The notes: a model not told the origin generated them from the sequence alone. A DNA stretch of 64,000 nt from Thamnaconus septentrionalis (GCA_009823395.1 CM020509.1:6405001-6469000), one strand, 5' to 3'. Positions 25,741-37,313 are shown, numbered from the stretch's first letter. A program made the numbers and translations.

Positions 25741-27009
25741 CTTATTATTTACAAAACATGCTCCAAAACTCACCAAATTCGGTATGGAGGTAGAAACTGG
25801 TACACAATGAAAGAAAATGAAGACAAAAAGGCAAATTCCACTTCTAGCGCCCCTAGAGGGGTCCAACTACAATTGTCCAAAAATTACAAAAGGCCCTAGC
25901 TACCACTAGGAAGGTCGAAAAAGATGGGGAAACACCCACGCGTTCGTCTCTTCAAGCCCGACATTTTCAGACGCTCTAACCTATGTCGCCCGACAAACAG
26001 GGAGTGAGTTATTCCACTTTTCGTTTTCACATTAAAAGCACAAGGCTCAGAAAGCGCCAAGTCCGACGGGCTTGAAAATTCAGTATGACATAGACTGGAC
26101 GTCCATTACAAAGAATCATCAAAAAAAAAAGTGATTTTTCCAACCGTTTGCTTTTGGCGCTCTCAAGAGGCGTCCAACTACAATTGGCCACTAATTAAAA
26201 TGGCCCTAGCTTCCACTAGGAAGGTCGAGAAAAAGATGGGGAAAACACCCACGCTTTACGTCTCTTCAAGCCCGACATTTTGCACCTCTAACCTTTGTCC
26301 CCCGACAAACAAGAAGTGAGTTATTCCCACTTGTTTGGTTTTCAAATTAAAATCATAAGGCTCAGAAAGCGCAAGTCCAACGGGCTTGAAAATTCAGTAA
26401 GACATAGTCTGGACCTTCATTACAAAGAATCATCAAAAACATTTTTGCTTTTTCCAACCGTTTTCGTGCAACGGCCCTCCAACCAGACTCTAACTCATAA
26501 CTCTTCATATTTATGGATATAGTTAGAACATTGGATCGGCTTTGACAATGCAAGATCCACTATAAAGGACACTGATTGCGTAACATTCTTTTTTTCTTTT
26601 TTTTTTCCTCAACTGGCAGACAGAACATGATCAAAGGCCATTAAAACATGTCAGTCATAAATGCTGGCTTGTGATTGAACAACGCCCCATAACAACAGAC
26701 ATTTAACTGCAGCACAGCCTAGCTAAAAGATGATACTAGTATCTTTCATGTAGACGCCGAAATGGCTGAGTTCTAAGCTTAGGTGTCCAAGGTTGCAAAA
26801 ACGCCTTTCTATCTCTCCTCTTTAACACACATAAATGGCTGCAGTTTCCTTTAGGGAAGTCGTACAGACGTCATTCAAACATCCACGTGTTTGTCTCATC
26901 AGTCGCCGGGCGTCGGCAGAGGACGGGGGCAATTGCAGGCGGTCGGGGTCATCGGGGTCGCGTCGGCGCGGCGGCTCAGTCCCGCTCAATCCTGCTTGCA
27001 GGGCTAGTT
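25388..27009 (+). mobile_element. Array unit 1
   Basis: This unit has four hairpin modules, a short TTATTATT run, the body from ACAAAACATGCTCC (25751), and two full internal 310-bp repeats starting near 25847 and 26157 with a third start near 26467. The right end has GGCTCAGTCCC at 26973-26983, the palindrome at 26991-27002 and CTAGTT to 27009. Its right part carries the variant GGTGTCCAAGGTTGCAAAAA (26782-26801), shared only with unit 6, and TTTAGGGAAGTCG, shared only with unit 7. It therefore belongs to the older-looking subtype. Confidence 0.9.
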
Positions 27010-28296
27010 ATTATTATTATTATTTACAAAACATGCTCCAAAACCCACCAAATTCGGCACGGAGGTAGAAACTGGTACACAATGAAAGAAAATGAAGACA
27101 AAAAGGCAAAATTCCACTTCTAGCGCCCCTAGAGGGGTCCAACCTGGTGTCCAAAAACTACAAATGGCCCTAGCTTCCACTAGGAAGGTCGAAAAAGATG
27201 GGGAAACACCCGCGCGTTCGTCTCTTCAAGCCCGACATTTAAATGACGCTCTAACCTATGTCGCCCGACAAACAGGAAGTGAATTATTCCCACTTTTCGT
27301 TTTCACGTTAAAAGCATACAGCTCAGAAAGCGCAAGTCCGACGGGCTTGAAAATTCAGTATGACATAGACTGGACCTTCATTACAAAGAATCATCAAAAA
27401 AAAAAAGGATGCTTCCAACCATTTTCGTGCGCCCCCAAAAGGCGTCCAACTACAATTGACCACAAATTACAAATGGCCCTAGCTTCCACTAGGAAGGTCC
27501 AAAAAGATGGGGAAAACACCCATGCGTTGCTCGTCTCTTCAAGCCCGACATTTTGCACCTCTAACCTTTGTCCCCGACAAACAGGAAGTGAGTTATTCCC
27601 ACGTTTTTGGTTTTCAAATTAAAATCATAACGCTCAGAAAGCGCAAGTCCAACGGGCTTGAAAATTCAGTAAGACATAGTCTGGACCTTCATTACAAAGA
27701 ATCATCAAAAACATTTTTGCTTTTTCCAACGTTTGCGTGCAACGGCCCCCAACCAGACTCTAAGCCATAACTCTTCATATTTGTGGATATAGTTAGAACG
27801 TTGGATCGGCTTTGACAATGCAAGATCCACTATAAAGGACACTGATTGCGTAACATTCTTTTTTTTCTTTTTTTTTTTTTCCTCAACTGGCAGGCAGAAC
27901 ATGATCGAAGGCTATTAAAACATGTCAGTCATAAATGCTGGCTTGTGATTGAACAACGCCCCATAACAACAGACATTTAACTGCAGCACAGCCTAGCTAA
28001 AGATGATACCAGTATCTTTCATGTAGGCGCCCGAAATGGCTGAGTTCTAAGCTTAGGTTGCTCCTGCTCGTTTGGAGGCTTAACGCCTTTCTCTATCTCT
28101 CCCTCTTTTTAACACACATAAATGGCTGCAGTTTCCTCTAGGAAATCGTACAGACGTCATTCAAACATCCACGTGTTTGTCTCATCAGTCGCCGGGCGCC
28201 GGCAGAGGACGGGGGCAATTGCAGGCGGTCGGGGTCATCGGGGTCGTCGCGTCGGCGGCGGCTCAGTCCCGCTCAATCCTGCTTGCAGGGCTAGTT
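27010..28296 (+). mobile_element. Array unit 2, no hairpin module
   Basis: A 1287-bp unit that begins directly with a TTA run and ACAAAACATGCTCC, without any 86-bp module. Internal repeats start at 27123 (GCGCCCCTAGAGGGG) and 27429 (GCGCCCCCAAAAGG), with the third start at 27739. GGCTCAGTCCC is at 28260-28270. It carries the GGTTGCTCCTGCTCGTTTGG variant that marks units 2 to 5. Confidence 0.92.
27123..27738 (+). repeat. Internal 310-bp direct repeats (example, unit 2)
   Basis: Two consecutive copies share, in order: TCCAACTACAATTG-type start, ACAAATGGCCCTAGCTTCC, CACTAGGAAGGTC, AGATGGGG, TCTCTTCAAGCCCGACATTT, CGACAAACAGGAAGTGA, GCTCAGAAAGCGCAAGTCC, GGGCTTGAAAATTCAGTA, GACATAGTCTGGACC and ACAAAGAATCATCAAAAA. 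The copies differ at fixed places (ACCTATGTCGCC against ACCTTTGTCCCC), and every unit keeps the same two types in the same order. The duplication therefore predates amplification of the array. Confidence 0.92.
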
Positions 28297-29677
28297 CTTA
28301 TTAGGGACTGAGCCAGTGAAAGACCAGTTCGAAGCGAACTGGTCTTTTCGCAATGGCTAAAGACCCTATTGTATTTGCTATGTTTATTCTTATTATTATT
28401 ATTATTATTATTTACAAAACATGCTCCAAAACCCACCAAATTCGGCACGGAGGTAGAAACTGGTACACAATGAAAGAAAATGAAGACAAAAAAGGCAAAA
28501 TTCCACTTCTAGCGCCCCTAGAGGGTCCAACTACAATTGTCCAAAAACTACAAATGGCCCTAGCTTCCACTAGGAAGGTCGAAAAAGATGGGGAAACACC
28601 CACGCGTTCGTCTCTTCAAGCCCGACATTTCATGACGCTCTAACCTATGTCGCCCGACAAACAGGAAGTGAATTATTCCCACTTTTCGTTTTCACGTTAA
28701 AAGCATACAGCTCAGAAAGCGCAAGTCCGACGGGCTTAAAAATTCAGTATGACATAGACTGGACCTTCATTACAAAGAATCATCAAAAAAAAAAAGGGAT
28801 GCTTCCAACCATTTTCGTGCGCCCCCAAAAGGCGTCCAACTACAATTGACCACAAATTACAAATGGCCCTAGCTTCCACTAGGAAGGTCCAAAAAAGATG
28901 GGGAAAACACCCACGCGTTCGTCTCTTCAAGCCCGACATTTTGCACCTCTAACCTTTGTCCCCCGACAAACAGGAAGTGAGTTATTCCCACGTTTTTGGT
29001 TTTCAAATTAAAATCATAACGCTCAGAAAGCGCAAGTCCAACGGGCTTGAAAATTCAGTAAGACATAGTCTGGACCTTCATTACAAAGAATCATCAAAAA
29101 CATTTTGCTTTTTCCAACGTTTTGCAACGGCCCCCAACCAGACTCTAAGCCATAACTCTTCATATTTGTGGATATAGTTAGAACGTTGGATCGGCTTTGA
29201 CAATGCAAGATCCACTATAAAGGACACTGATTGCGTAACATTCTTTTTTCTTTTTTTTTTTCCTCAACTGGCAGGCAGAACATGATCGAAGGCTATTAAA
29301 ACATGTCAGTCATAAATGCTGGCTTGTGATTGAACAACGCCCCATAACAACAGACATTTAACTGCAGCACAGCCTAGCTAAAAGATGATACCAGTATCTT
29401 TCATGTAGACGCCTTGAAATGGCTGAGTTCTAAGCTTAGGTTGCTCCTGCTCGTTTGGAGGCTTAACGCCTTTCTCTATCTCTCCTCTTTTTAACACACA
29501 TAAATGGCTGCAGTTTCCTCTAGGGAAATCGTACAGGCGTCATTCAAACATCACGTGTTTGTCTCATCAGTCGCCGGGCGTCGGCAGAGGACGGGGGCAA
29601 TTGCAGGCGGTCGGGGTCATCGGGGTCGCGTCGGCGCGGGCGGCTCAGTCCCGCTCAATCCTGCTTGCAGGGCTAGT
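28297..29677 (+). mobile_element. Array unit 3, one hairpin module
   Basis: One 86-bp module (28301-28388, GGGACTGAGCC at 28304) with the paired GACCAGTTCG / CGAACTGGTC arms is followed by a TTATTA run and a 1.29-kb body very similar to units 2, 4 and 5. GGCTCAGTCCC is at 29642-29652. The right end CTAGT joins the left end of unit 4 with no spacer. Confidence 0.92.
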
Positions 29678-31133
29678 TAGGGACTGAGCCAGCGGAAGAC
29701 CAGTTCGAAGCGAACTGGTCTTTTCGCAATGGCGAAAAGACCCTATTGTATTTGCTATGTTTATTAGGGACTGAGCCAGTGGAAGACCAGTTCGAACGAA
29801 CTGGTCTTTCATAATGGCGAAAAGACCCTATTGTATTTGCTATGTTTATTCTTATTATTATTATTATTATTATTTACAAAACATGCTCCAAAACCCACCA
29901 AATTCGGCACGGAGGTAGAAACTGGTACACAATGAAAGAAAATGAAGACAAAAAGGCAAAATTCCACTTCTAGCGCCCCTAGAGGGGTCCAACCACAATT
30001 GTCCAAAACTACAAATGGCCCTAGCTTCCACTAGGAAGGTCGAAAAGATGGGGAAACACCCACGCTCGTCTCTTCAAGCCCGACACATTTCGTGCGCTCT
30101 AACCTATGTCGCCCGACAAACAGGGAGTGAATTATTCCCACTTTTCGTTTTCACGTTAAAGCATACAGCTCAGAAAGCGCAAGTCCGACGGGCTTGAAAA
30201 TTCAGTATGACATAGACTGGACCTTCATTACAAAGAATCATCAAAAAAAAAAAGGGATGCTTCCAACCATTTTCGTGCGCCCCAAAAGGCGCCCAACTAC
30301 AATTGACCACAAATTACAAATGGCCCTAGCTTCCACTAGGAAGGTCCAAAAAGATGGGAAAACACCCACGCGTTCGTCTCTTCAAGCCCGACATTTTGCA
30401 CCTCTAACCTTTGTCCCCGACAAACAGGAAGTGAGTTATTCCACGTTTTGGTTTTCAAATTAAAATCATAACGCTCAGAAAGCGTAAGTCCAACGGGCTT
30501 GAAAATTCAGTAAGACATAGTCTGGACCTTCATTACAAAGAATCATCAAAAACATTTTTGCTTTTTCCAACTGCTTTTCGTGCGGCCCCCAACCAGACTC
30601 TAAGCCATAACTCTTCATATTTGTGGATATAGTTAGAACGTTGGATCGGCTTTGACAATGCAAGATCCACTATAAAGGACACTGATTGCGTAACATTCTT
30701 TTTCTTTTTTTTTTTCCTCAACTGGCAGGCAGAACATGATCGAAGGCTATTAAAACATGTCAGTCATAAATGCTGGCTTGTGATTGAACAACGCCCATAA
30801 CAACAGACATTTAACTGCAGCACAGCCTAGCTAAAAGATGATACCAGTATCTTTCATGTAGACGCCGAAATGGCTGAGTTCTAAGCTTAGGTTGCTCCTG
30901 CTCGTTTGGAGGCTTAACGCCTTTCTCTATCTCTCCTCTTTTTAACACACATAAATGGCTGCAGTTTCCTCTAGGGAAATCGTACAGACGTCATTCAAAC
31001 ATCCACGTGTTTGTCTCATCAGTCGCCGGGCGTCGGCAGAGGACGGGGGGCAATTGCAGGCGGTCGGGGGTCATCGGGGGTCGCGTCGGCCGCGGCGGCT
31101 CAGTCCCGCTCAATCCTGCTTGCAGGGCTAGTT
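29678..31133 (+). mobile_element. Array unit 4, two hairpin modules
   Basis: Two modules (GGGACTGAGCC at 29680 and 29767, period 87) are followed by a TTATTA run and a 1.28-kb body. GGCTCAGTCCC is at 31097-31107. The stems of both modules are intact, with loops AAG and AA. Confidence 0.92.
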
Positions 31134-32413
31134 ATTATTATTATTATTTACAAAACATGCTCCAAAACCCACCAAATTCGGCACGGAGGTAGAAACTGGT
31201 ACACAATGAAAGAAAATGAAGACAAAAAGGCAAAATTCCACTTCTAGCGCCCCCTAGAGGGGTCCAACTACAATTGTCCAAAAACTACAAATGGCCCTAG
31301 CTTCCACTAGGAAGGTCGAAAAAAGATGGGGGAAACACCCACGCGTTCGTCTCTTCAAGCCCGACATTTCGTACGCTCTAACCTATGTCGCCCGACAAAC
31401 AGGAAGTGAATTATTCCCACTTTTCGTTTTCACGTTAAAAGCATACAGCTCAGAAAGCGCAAGTCCGACGGGCTTAAAAATTCAGTATGACATAGACTGG
31501 ACCTTCATTACAAAGAATCATCAAAAAAAAAAGGGATGCTTCCAACCATTTTCGTGCGCCTCAAAAGGCGCCCAACTACAATTGACCACAAATTACAAAT
31601 GGCCCTAGCTTCCACTAGGAAGGTCCAAAAAAGATGGGGAAAACACCCACGCGTTCGTCTCTTCAAGCCCGACATTTTGCACCTCTAACCTTTGTCCCCC
31701 GACAAACAGGAAGTGAGTTATTCCCACGTTTTTGGTTTTCAAATTAAAATCATAACGCTCAGAAAGCGCAAGTCCAACGGGCTTGAAAATTCAGTAAGAC
31801 ATAGTCTGGACCTTCATTACAAAGAATCATCAAAACATTTTTGCTTTTTCCAACCGTTTCGTGCAACGGCCCCCAACCAGACTCTAAGCCATAACTCTTC
31901 ATATTTGTGGATATAGTTAGAACGTTGGATCGGCTTTGACAATGCAAGATCCACTATAAAGGACACTGATTGCGTAACATTCTTTTTTCTTTTTCTTTTC
32001 CTCAACTGGCAGGCAGAACATGATCGAAGGCTATTAAAACATGTCAGTCATAAATGCTGGCTTGTGATTGAACAACGCCCATAACAACAGACATTTAACT
32101 GCAGCACAGCCTAGCTAAAAGATGATACCAGTATCTTTCATGTAGACGCCGAAATGGCTGAGTTCTAAGCTTAGGTTGCTCCTGCTCGTTTGGAGGCTTA
32201 ACGCCTTTCTATCTCTCCTCTTTTTAACACACATAAATGGCTGCAGTTTCCTCTAGGGAAATCGTACAGACGTCATTCAAACATCCACGTGTTTGTCTCA
32301 TCAGTCGCCGGGCGCCGGCAGAGGACGGGGGCAATTGCAGGCGGTCGGGGTCATCGGGGTCGCGCGGCGCGCGGGCGGCTCAGTCCCGCTCAATCCTGCT
32401 TGCAGGGCTAGTT
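31134..32413 (+). mobile_element. Array unit 5, no hairpin module
   Basis: A 1280-bp unit that, like unit 2, goes straight from CTAGTT to a TTA run and the body. Internal repeats start near 31247 and 31557. GGCTCAGTCCC is at 32377-32387. It shares the unit 2-5 variant in its right half. Confidence 0.92.
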
Positions 32414-33494
32414 CTTATTATTATTTACAAAACTTGCTCCAAAACTCACCAAATTCGCACGGAGGTAGAAACTGGTACACAATGAAAGAAAATGAAGACA
32501 AAAAGGCAAAATTCCACTTCTAGCGCCTTCTACAGGGGTCCAACTACAATTGTCCAAAAATTACAAATGGCCCTAGCTTCCACTAGGAAGGTCGAAAAAG
32601 ATGGGGAAACACCCACGCGTTCGTCTCTTCAAGCCCGACATTTCGTGACGCTCTAACCTATGTCCCCGAAAAACAGCGAGAGAGTTATTCCCACTTTTCG
32701 TTTTCACGTTAAAATCATAAGGCTCAGAAAGCGCAAGTCCGACGGGCTTGAAAATTCAGTATGACATAGACTGGACGTTCATTACAAAGAATCATCAAAA
32801 AAAAGAGGATTTTTCCAACCGTTTTCAAAGTGCGCCCCAAGAGGCGTCCAACTACATTGGCCACAAATTACAAATGGCCCTAGCTTCCACTAGGAAGGTC
32901 GAAAAAGATGGGGAAAACACCCGCGTTCGACTCTTCAAGCCCGACATTTTGGACCTCTAACCTTTGTCCCCGACAAACAGGAAGTGAGTTATTCCCACTT
33001 GTTTGGTGTTCACATTAAAATCATAACGCTCAGAAAGCGCAAGTCCGACGGGCTTGAAAATTCAGTAAGACATAGTCTGGACCTTCATTACAAAGAATCA
33101 TCAAAAACATTTTTGCTTTTTCCAACCGTTTTCGTGCAACGGCCCCCCAACCAGACTCTAAGACATAACTCTTCATATTTGTGGATATAGTTAGAACGTT
33201 GGATCGGCTTTGACAATGCAAGATCCACTATAAAGGAAACTGATTGCGTAACATTCTTTTTCCTTTTTTTTTCTCCTCAACTGGCAGGCAGAACATGATC
33301 AAAGGCTATTAAAACATGTCAGTCATAAATGCTGGCTTGTGATTGAACAACGCCCCATAACAACAGACATTTAACTGCAGCACAGCCTAGCTAAAAGATG
33401 ATACTAGTATCTTTCATGTAGACGCCGAAATGGCTGAGTTCTAAGCTTAGGTGTCCAAGGTTGCAAAAACGCCTTTTCTATCTCTCCCTCTTTT
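32414..33494 (+). mobile_element. Array unit 6, right end missing
   Basis: The body starts after CTAGTTCTTATTATT and carries the first internal repeat (altered at 32524, GCGCCTTCTACAGGGG), the second, and the unit 1-like variant TGTCCAAGGTTGCAAAAACG. It then stops at CCCTCTTTT (about 33494), where the sequence jumps to the middle of another unit. The right 190 bp, with the inverted motif and palindrome, is lost. Confidence 0.9.
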
Positions 33495-34408
33495 GTATGA
33501 CATAGACTGGACGTTCATTACAAAGAATCATCAAAAAAAGAGGGATTTTTCCAACCGTTTTAAATGCGCCCCAAGAGGCGTCCAACTACAATTGGCCACA
33601 AATTACAAATGGCCCTAGCTTCCACTAGTAAGGTCGAAAAAAGATGGGGAAAACACCCACGCGTTCGTCTCTTCAAGCCCGACATTTTGGACCTCTAACC
33701 TTTGTCCCCCGACAAACAGAGAGTGAATTATTCCCACGTTTTTGGTTTTCACATTAAAATCATAAGGCTCAGAAAGCGCAAGTCCAACGGGCTTGAAAAT
33801 TCAGTAAGACATAGTCTGGACCTTCATTACAAAGAATCATCAAAAACATTTTTGCTTTTTCCAACCGTTTTCGTGCAACGGCCCTCCAACCAGACTCTAA
33901 GTCATAACTCTTCATATTTGTGGATATAGTTAGAACGTTGGATCGGCTTTGACAATGCAAGATCCACTATAAAGGACACTGACTGCATAACATTCTTTTT
34001 CCTTTTTTTGCCTCAACTGGCAGGCAGAACATGCTCAAAGGCTATGAAAACATGTCAGTCATAAATGCTGGCTTGTGATTGAACAACGCCCCATAACAAC
34101 AGCCATTTAACTGCAGCACAGCCTAGCTAAAAGATGATACCAGTATCTTTCATGTAGACGCCGAAATGGCTGAGTTCCAAGCGTAGGTTGCTCCTGCTCG
34201 GTTGGAGCCCTACCGCCTTTCTCTATCTCTCCTCTTTTTAACACACATAAATGGCTGCAGTTTCCTTTAGGGAAGTCGTACAGACGTCATTCAAACATCC
34301 ACGTGTTTGTCTCATCAGTCGCCGGGCGTCGGCAGAGGTCGGGGGTCACCGGGGGTCGCGTCGGCCGTGGCGGCTCAGTCCCGTTTAATCCTGCTTGCAG
34401 GGCTAGTT
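33495..34408 (+). mobile_element. Array unit 7, left end missing
   Basis: It begins at GTATGACATAGACTGG, within the first internal repeat, so it lacks the left end, hairpin modules and TTA run. The remaining body is complete to GGCTCAGTCCC (34372-34382) and CTAGTT. Its right part mixes features: TTGCTCCTGCTCGGTTGG like units 2-5, and TTTAGGGAAGTCG like unit 1. It has a short deletion in the G-rich segment near 34337. Confidence 0.9.
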
Positions 34409-36779
34409 AATATTTGCATTCTTAACTGTGTATTTATTTATTTTCTTTTTTGCACAGTGTAGCATGGTTAGATAAGTAAGCCGACTTTCTTCACTGGTTA
34501 AGTGAAACTATGTTTGTCCAAACACACATCTTTGTGGCAGACCTTTTGTTCAAACCTCCAACACCAGACTGATCCTAAACCGCAATAAAAGCTTGTGGCC
34601 TTCCGTTGAATTATCTTTTAGTAGTGTTAGATTGTGAGGATAAATTGATAATAGATTAAATAATGCGCAGTAGAGTGCTTATGGCAATGTCGTTCAAGGT
34701 TTTAATGCAACATGGTTGTTTGATTCATGCCAACTGTGAGTGCCGAGTCTCTCCTGTAGGAACACATGACAATGACACTAAACCTGAGGAAGTTAGTTTC
34801 TTCCATGAACTGTTGAACTTCTGGTGTGGACCATCGACTTTGTCCAGGGGCGGGACACAACGCTGATTCTGCCTCCTGCCAAGGTTAAATTAAAGCTTTA
34901 TGTTAAGTCATCAATCAGACACAGAGCCGCCAATAAGTGAAGCTTTAGCTGTAAACGATCAGCCCCAAGCGACCCCTCTCGTAGTGACGGGATCAGAGCC
35001 AGCAGGATCACATCCGTCATTCCCAATCATGTGACTGAAGGTGAGAAGGTCCTTGGAGTTTGTTTTCTGTTTGCTTGTTTGTTTTTTATTTGTTTGTTTA
35101 TTGGGAGCGGCATAACTATAAAATAGGCCATTCAATGATACTGCACGACAACATAACACAATGCTAAATTTAGCCACTGTAACTCAATTTTCTCAAACAT
35201 TCTGCGAGTCATGAACCCATTCAACGTCCATTTTCTTCATCATTCTGGCCTTTTGTGACAGCAGCCAATGAGTGGCGAGGAGGGGCTCCTTTATTCCGTG
35301 TGGCCTTTGTCATCCTTTACATGCCTCTTTTTTTCTTAGATTGGACTAATCTCAGATAGCCATCGGTTTTGTGGGAGCCTCATTAGAATCTTTGTCAGGC
35401 CGTTTCTCCCAGGCCAGGGAACATTGCCAGTCGATAAGAACTCTCTCCTTTCTGCGCCTCCGCTCTTTTTTTTTTTTTTTTTTATCTCCCCAGCCTTCTC
35501 TCTTCCTCTTCCCAGGCTTCCCCCTGTGTAAGCAGGGGGTTTTAATGTGAAGTGGAAGCCCTAGACATTTTGTCTAGTCTTTCTGGAGTCTTTCATGGAG
35601 GCGATGGAGGTTCTGGAGGCAGCACATAATCTTCTGCCTGCTGCTGTTTTACTCCTCTTGAGCTTTTGGTGACAACAGAAATGTTGTCTGAGTAGCAAAA
35701 ATAAGAAGGGAGTGGAAGAAGAAGAAAAGCTTGGGCACAATTGTGTTTTTTTTTTTTTTTTTTGAATTGGCAGTCAATATAAACAGATTATGATTAATGT
35801 CAAATATCTATGTTAGATAAATAAAATATCAAAGGTTGAGTAGGTCTAAAACAGCCTCTTACAGCGAACTGTTCGCACTGAAGTGACAGTGACAAGCAAA
35901 AACTGGCAGTAACCTCCAGCAGGATTAAACAAACAAACAAACAAACAAACAGCTGGATGTGATCGGAGATTTGTGCGGCGTGTTAACCTGCTGAAAGTAG
36001 CAAATCAAATCAGAAGAGGAGCACGCTGTGCTCATAAAGGGGTTGGACAACAATGCTCAGGTTGGCTGTGGCGCTGAAATGATGATCACTTGATAATATG
36101 CACTCCAAGAAAAGCCCCTTTTCAGCAGCAGCAGCAGCCAGAACCACTGACTCAACCTGAACCTGAACCAACCGTCCACTGGCGGAAACCACGGCTCCTC
36201 ACATTAGACAAGGTTTTCCTCTCCTGGCCAGTCTTGGTGAGTCTTGGTGAGCTCAGTGGCCTCAGTTTCCTGCTCACAGTGATGTGGAACCCTGCTTGGT
36301 CGTCTGCTGCTGCTACCACTGCAGCCAATCCGCTTCCAGGTTTGACTCAGATCTGTTTAATATGATCTGCTGTGTTACTGCAGCTTACTTAATGAGCGCT
36401 GCCTCATATTTTCTTACTTTAGTTGGCCAATTCTGAGTTGTTGTTTTGTTTTTTTTGCATCAGTGTCTTCCACAGCTGGTCTGTCTGTCTGTCCCTTTGG
36501 TGTCTTTGTCACAGACGCGTCCATTTTGCGCTACCTCGGCGTATCATTTTGGATAATATTAAGTAATAATGATTATACTTGATGATCATAATTTAAAAAA
36601 TAAATCATTTGATTCACTGCCATGTGTTCCGCATTGAATCGAATAGAATAGAATCAAATCGAATTGAAAATCGAATGATCCGCACATCGTCGCGTTGTGA
36701 CTTATGAGTTCCAAACGAAAAAAAGCCCGGCGACTTTTTCTTGACCTCTCTCGTGATGAGGCTACCGTGACAGGGGTTG
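34409..36779. other. Non-coding stretch right of the array
   Basis: It holds T-runs at 35465-35483 and 35746-35763, an AAAC run (35927-35951), CAGCAG repeats near 36125 and a GAATAGAATC-type short repeat near 36638-36662. Open frames reach 91 codons. No dispersed repeat was recognised. Confidence 0.6.
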
Positions 36780-37290
36780 TGAGCACAGGTCTTCAGAAAT
36801 AACTCCGCTAACGGCCCGCCACATTAGCCGTCGCGGGAACTGCGTCATGCATCCGTTCCGCCTTGACAGAACGCAAATTAAGGCTCCGCATTTATACGCT
36901 GACCTTTACTTCCGAGCACAGGCGCACCGCCGCCGCTGCTGCTGCTGCTGCTGTCAACGTGTTCAATTCCCAGCCGCGGATGCCGACGCCCTCGCTGAGA
37001 ATTACAAATCAATGAGTGCGTATTAGGCTAAAACCCCTTTAGCGCTGCGGGGCTTTTCTGGTGACGGAGGGCTGAATAGGGGAGAGAAACCTCAGGGGCG
37101 ACGGCCGACTCTGTCCAAGTGCGAATGAAGTGCTGGTCACGGGCCGGCGCTTCGCCGCGCAGACACGAGGTTCTCGGAGATGCAGCGGGGAAATCGTTGC
37201 GTTGGTGTGTGTGTGTGAGGTGTGTGCAACGACGTACGCAACACTGAATGTTTTTCTAAGCAGCCGGTGTGGGGGAAAAAAAAATTAATA
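36780..37290. promoter_or_regulatory. CpG-rich block, possible regulatory element
   Basis: A GC- and CpG-rich segment (36780-37190) with a GCT trinucleotide run (36934-36952) and ordered unique sequence, flanked by AT-rich DNA. It could be an intronic enhancer or an alternative promoter. No TATA box or donor is evident. Confidence 0.2.
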
Positions 37291-37313
37291 ATTGATGTTT
37301 TCATTTTATCCAG

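Larger units (their letters stand above)
25388..34408 (+). mobile_element. 9-kb head-to-tail array, Helentron-like units
   Basis: Seven copies of one unit lie in the same direction. The complete units end in GGCTCAGTCCC, then GCTCAATCCTGCTTGCAGGG and CTAGTT. The left end, where present, starts TTAGGGACTGAGCC, whose GGGACTGAGCC is the exact inverse of GGCTCAGTCCC. The inverted repeats are therefore asymmetric: terminal on the left, about 25 bp internal on the right. The right end has a CCTGC-TT-GCAGG palindrome. The flanks read TTTTAAT and TAATATT, so the array sits at a TT dinucleotide. Helitron2/Helentron non-autonomous elements share all these traits, including internal tandem repeats and a microsatellite. 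No Rep, helicase or endonuclease frame is present, so any copy would move in trans. A satellite of other origin remains possible. Confidence 0.6.

Noticed and set aside
25699..34000. Recurring short frames in the tandem array, such as those with KTCSKTHQIRHGGRNWYTMK
   Set aside because: They recur only because the DNA repeats. Small indels shift them between units, no two units keep the same full-length frame, and no transposase or helicase motif is visible.
25388..34408. CRISPR array
   Set aside because: The repeats are 86 bp and 1.28 kb with no unique spacers, and the window is clearly vertebrate.
25388..34408. Classic Helitron1 element, because units end in CTAGT
   Set aside because: A CTRR-type end fits, but the left end is not TC, there is no A/T insertion site, and the asymmetric inverted motifs fit the Helentron type better.
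25388..34408. Integrated virus or retrovirus
   Set aside because: There are no long direct terminal repeats, no polymerase, capsid or integrase frame, and no primer-binding site.
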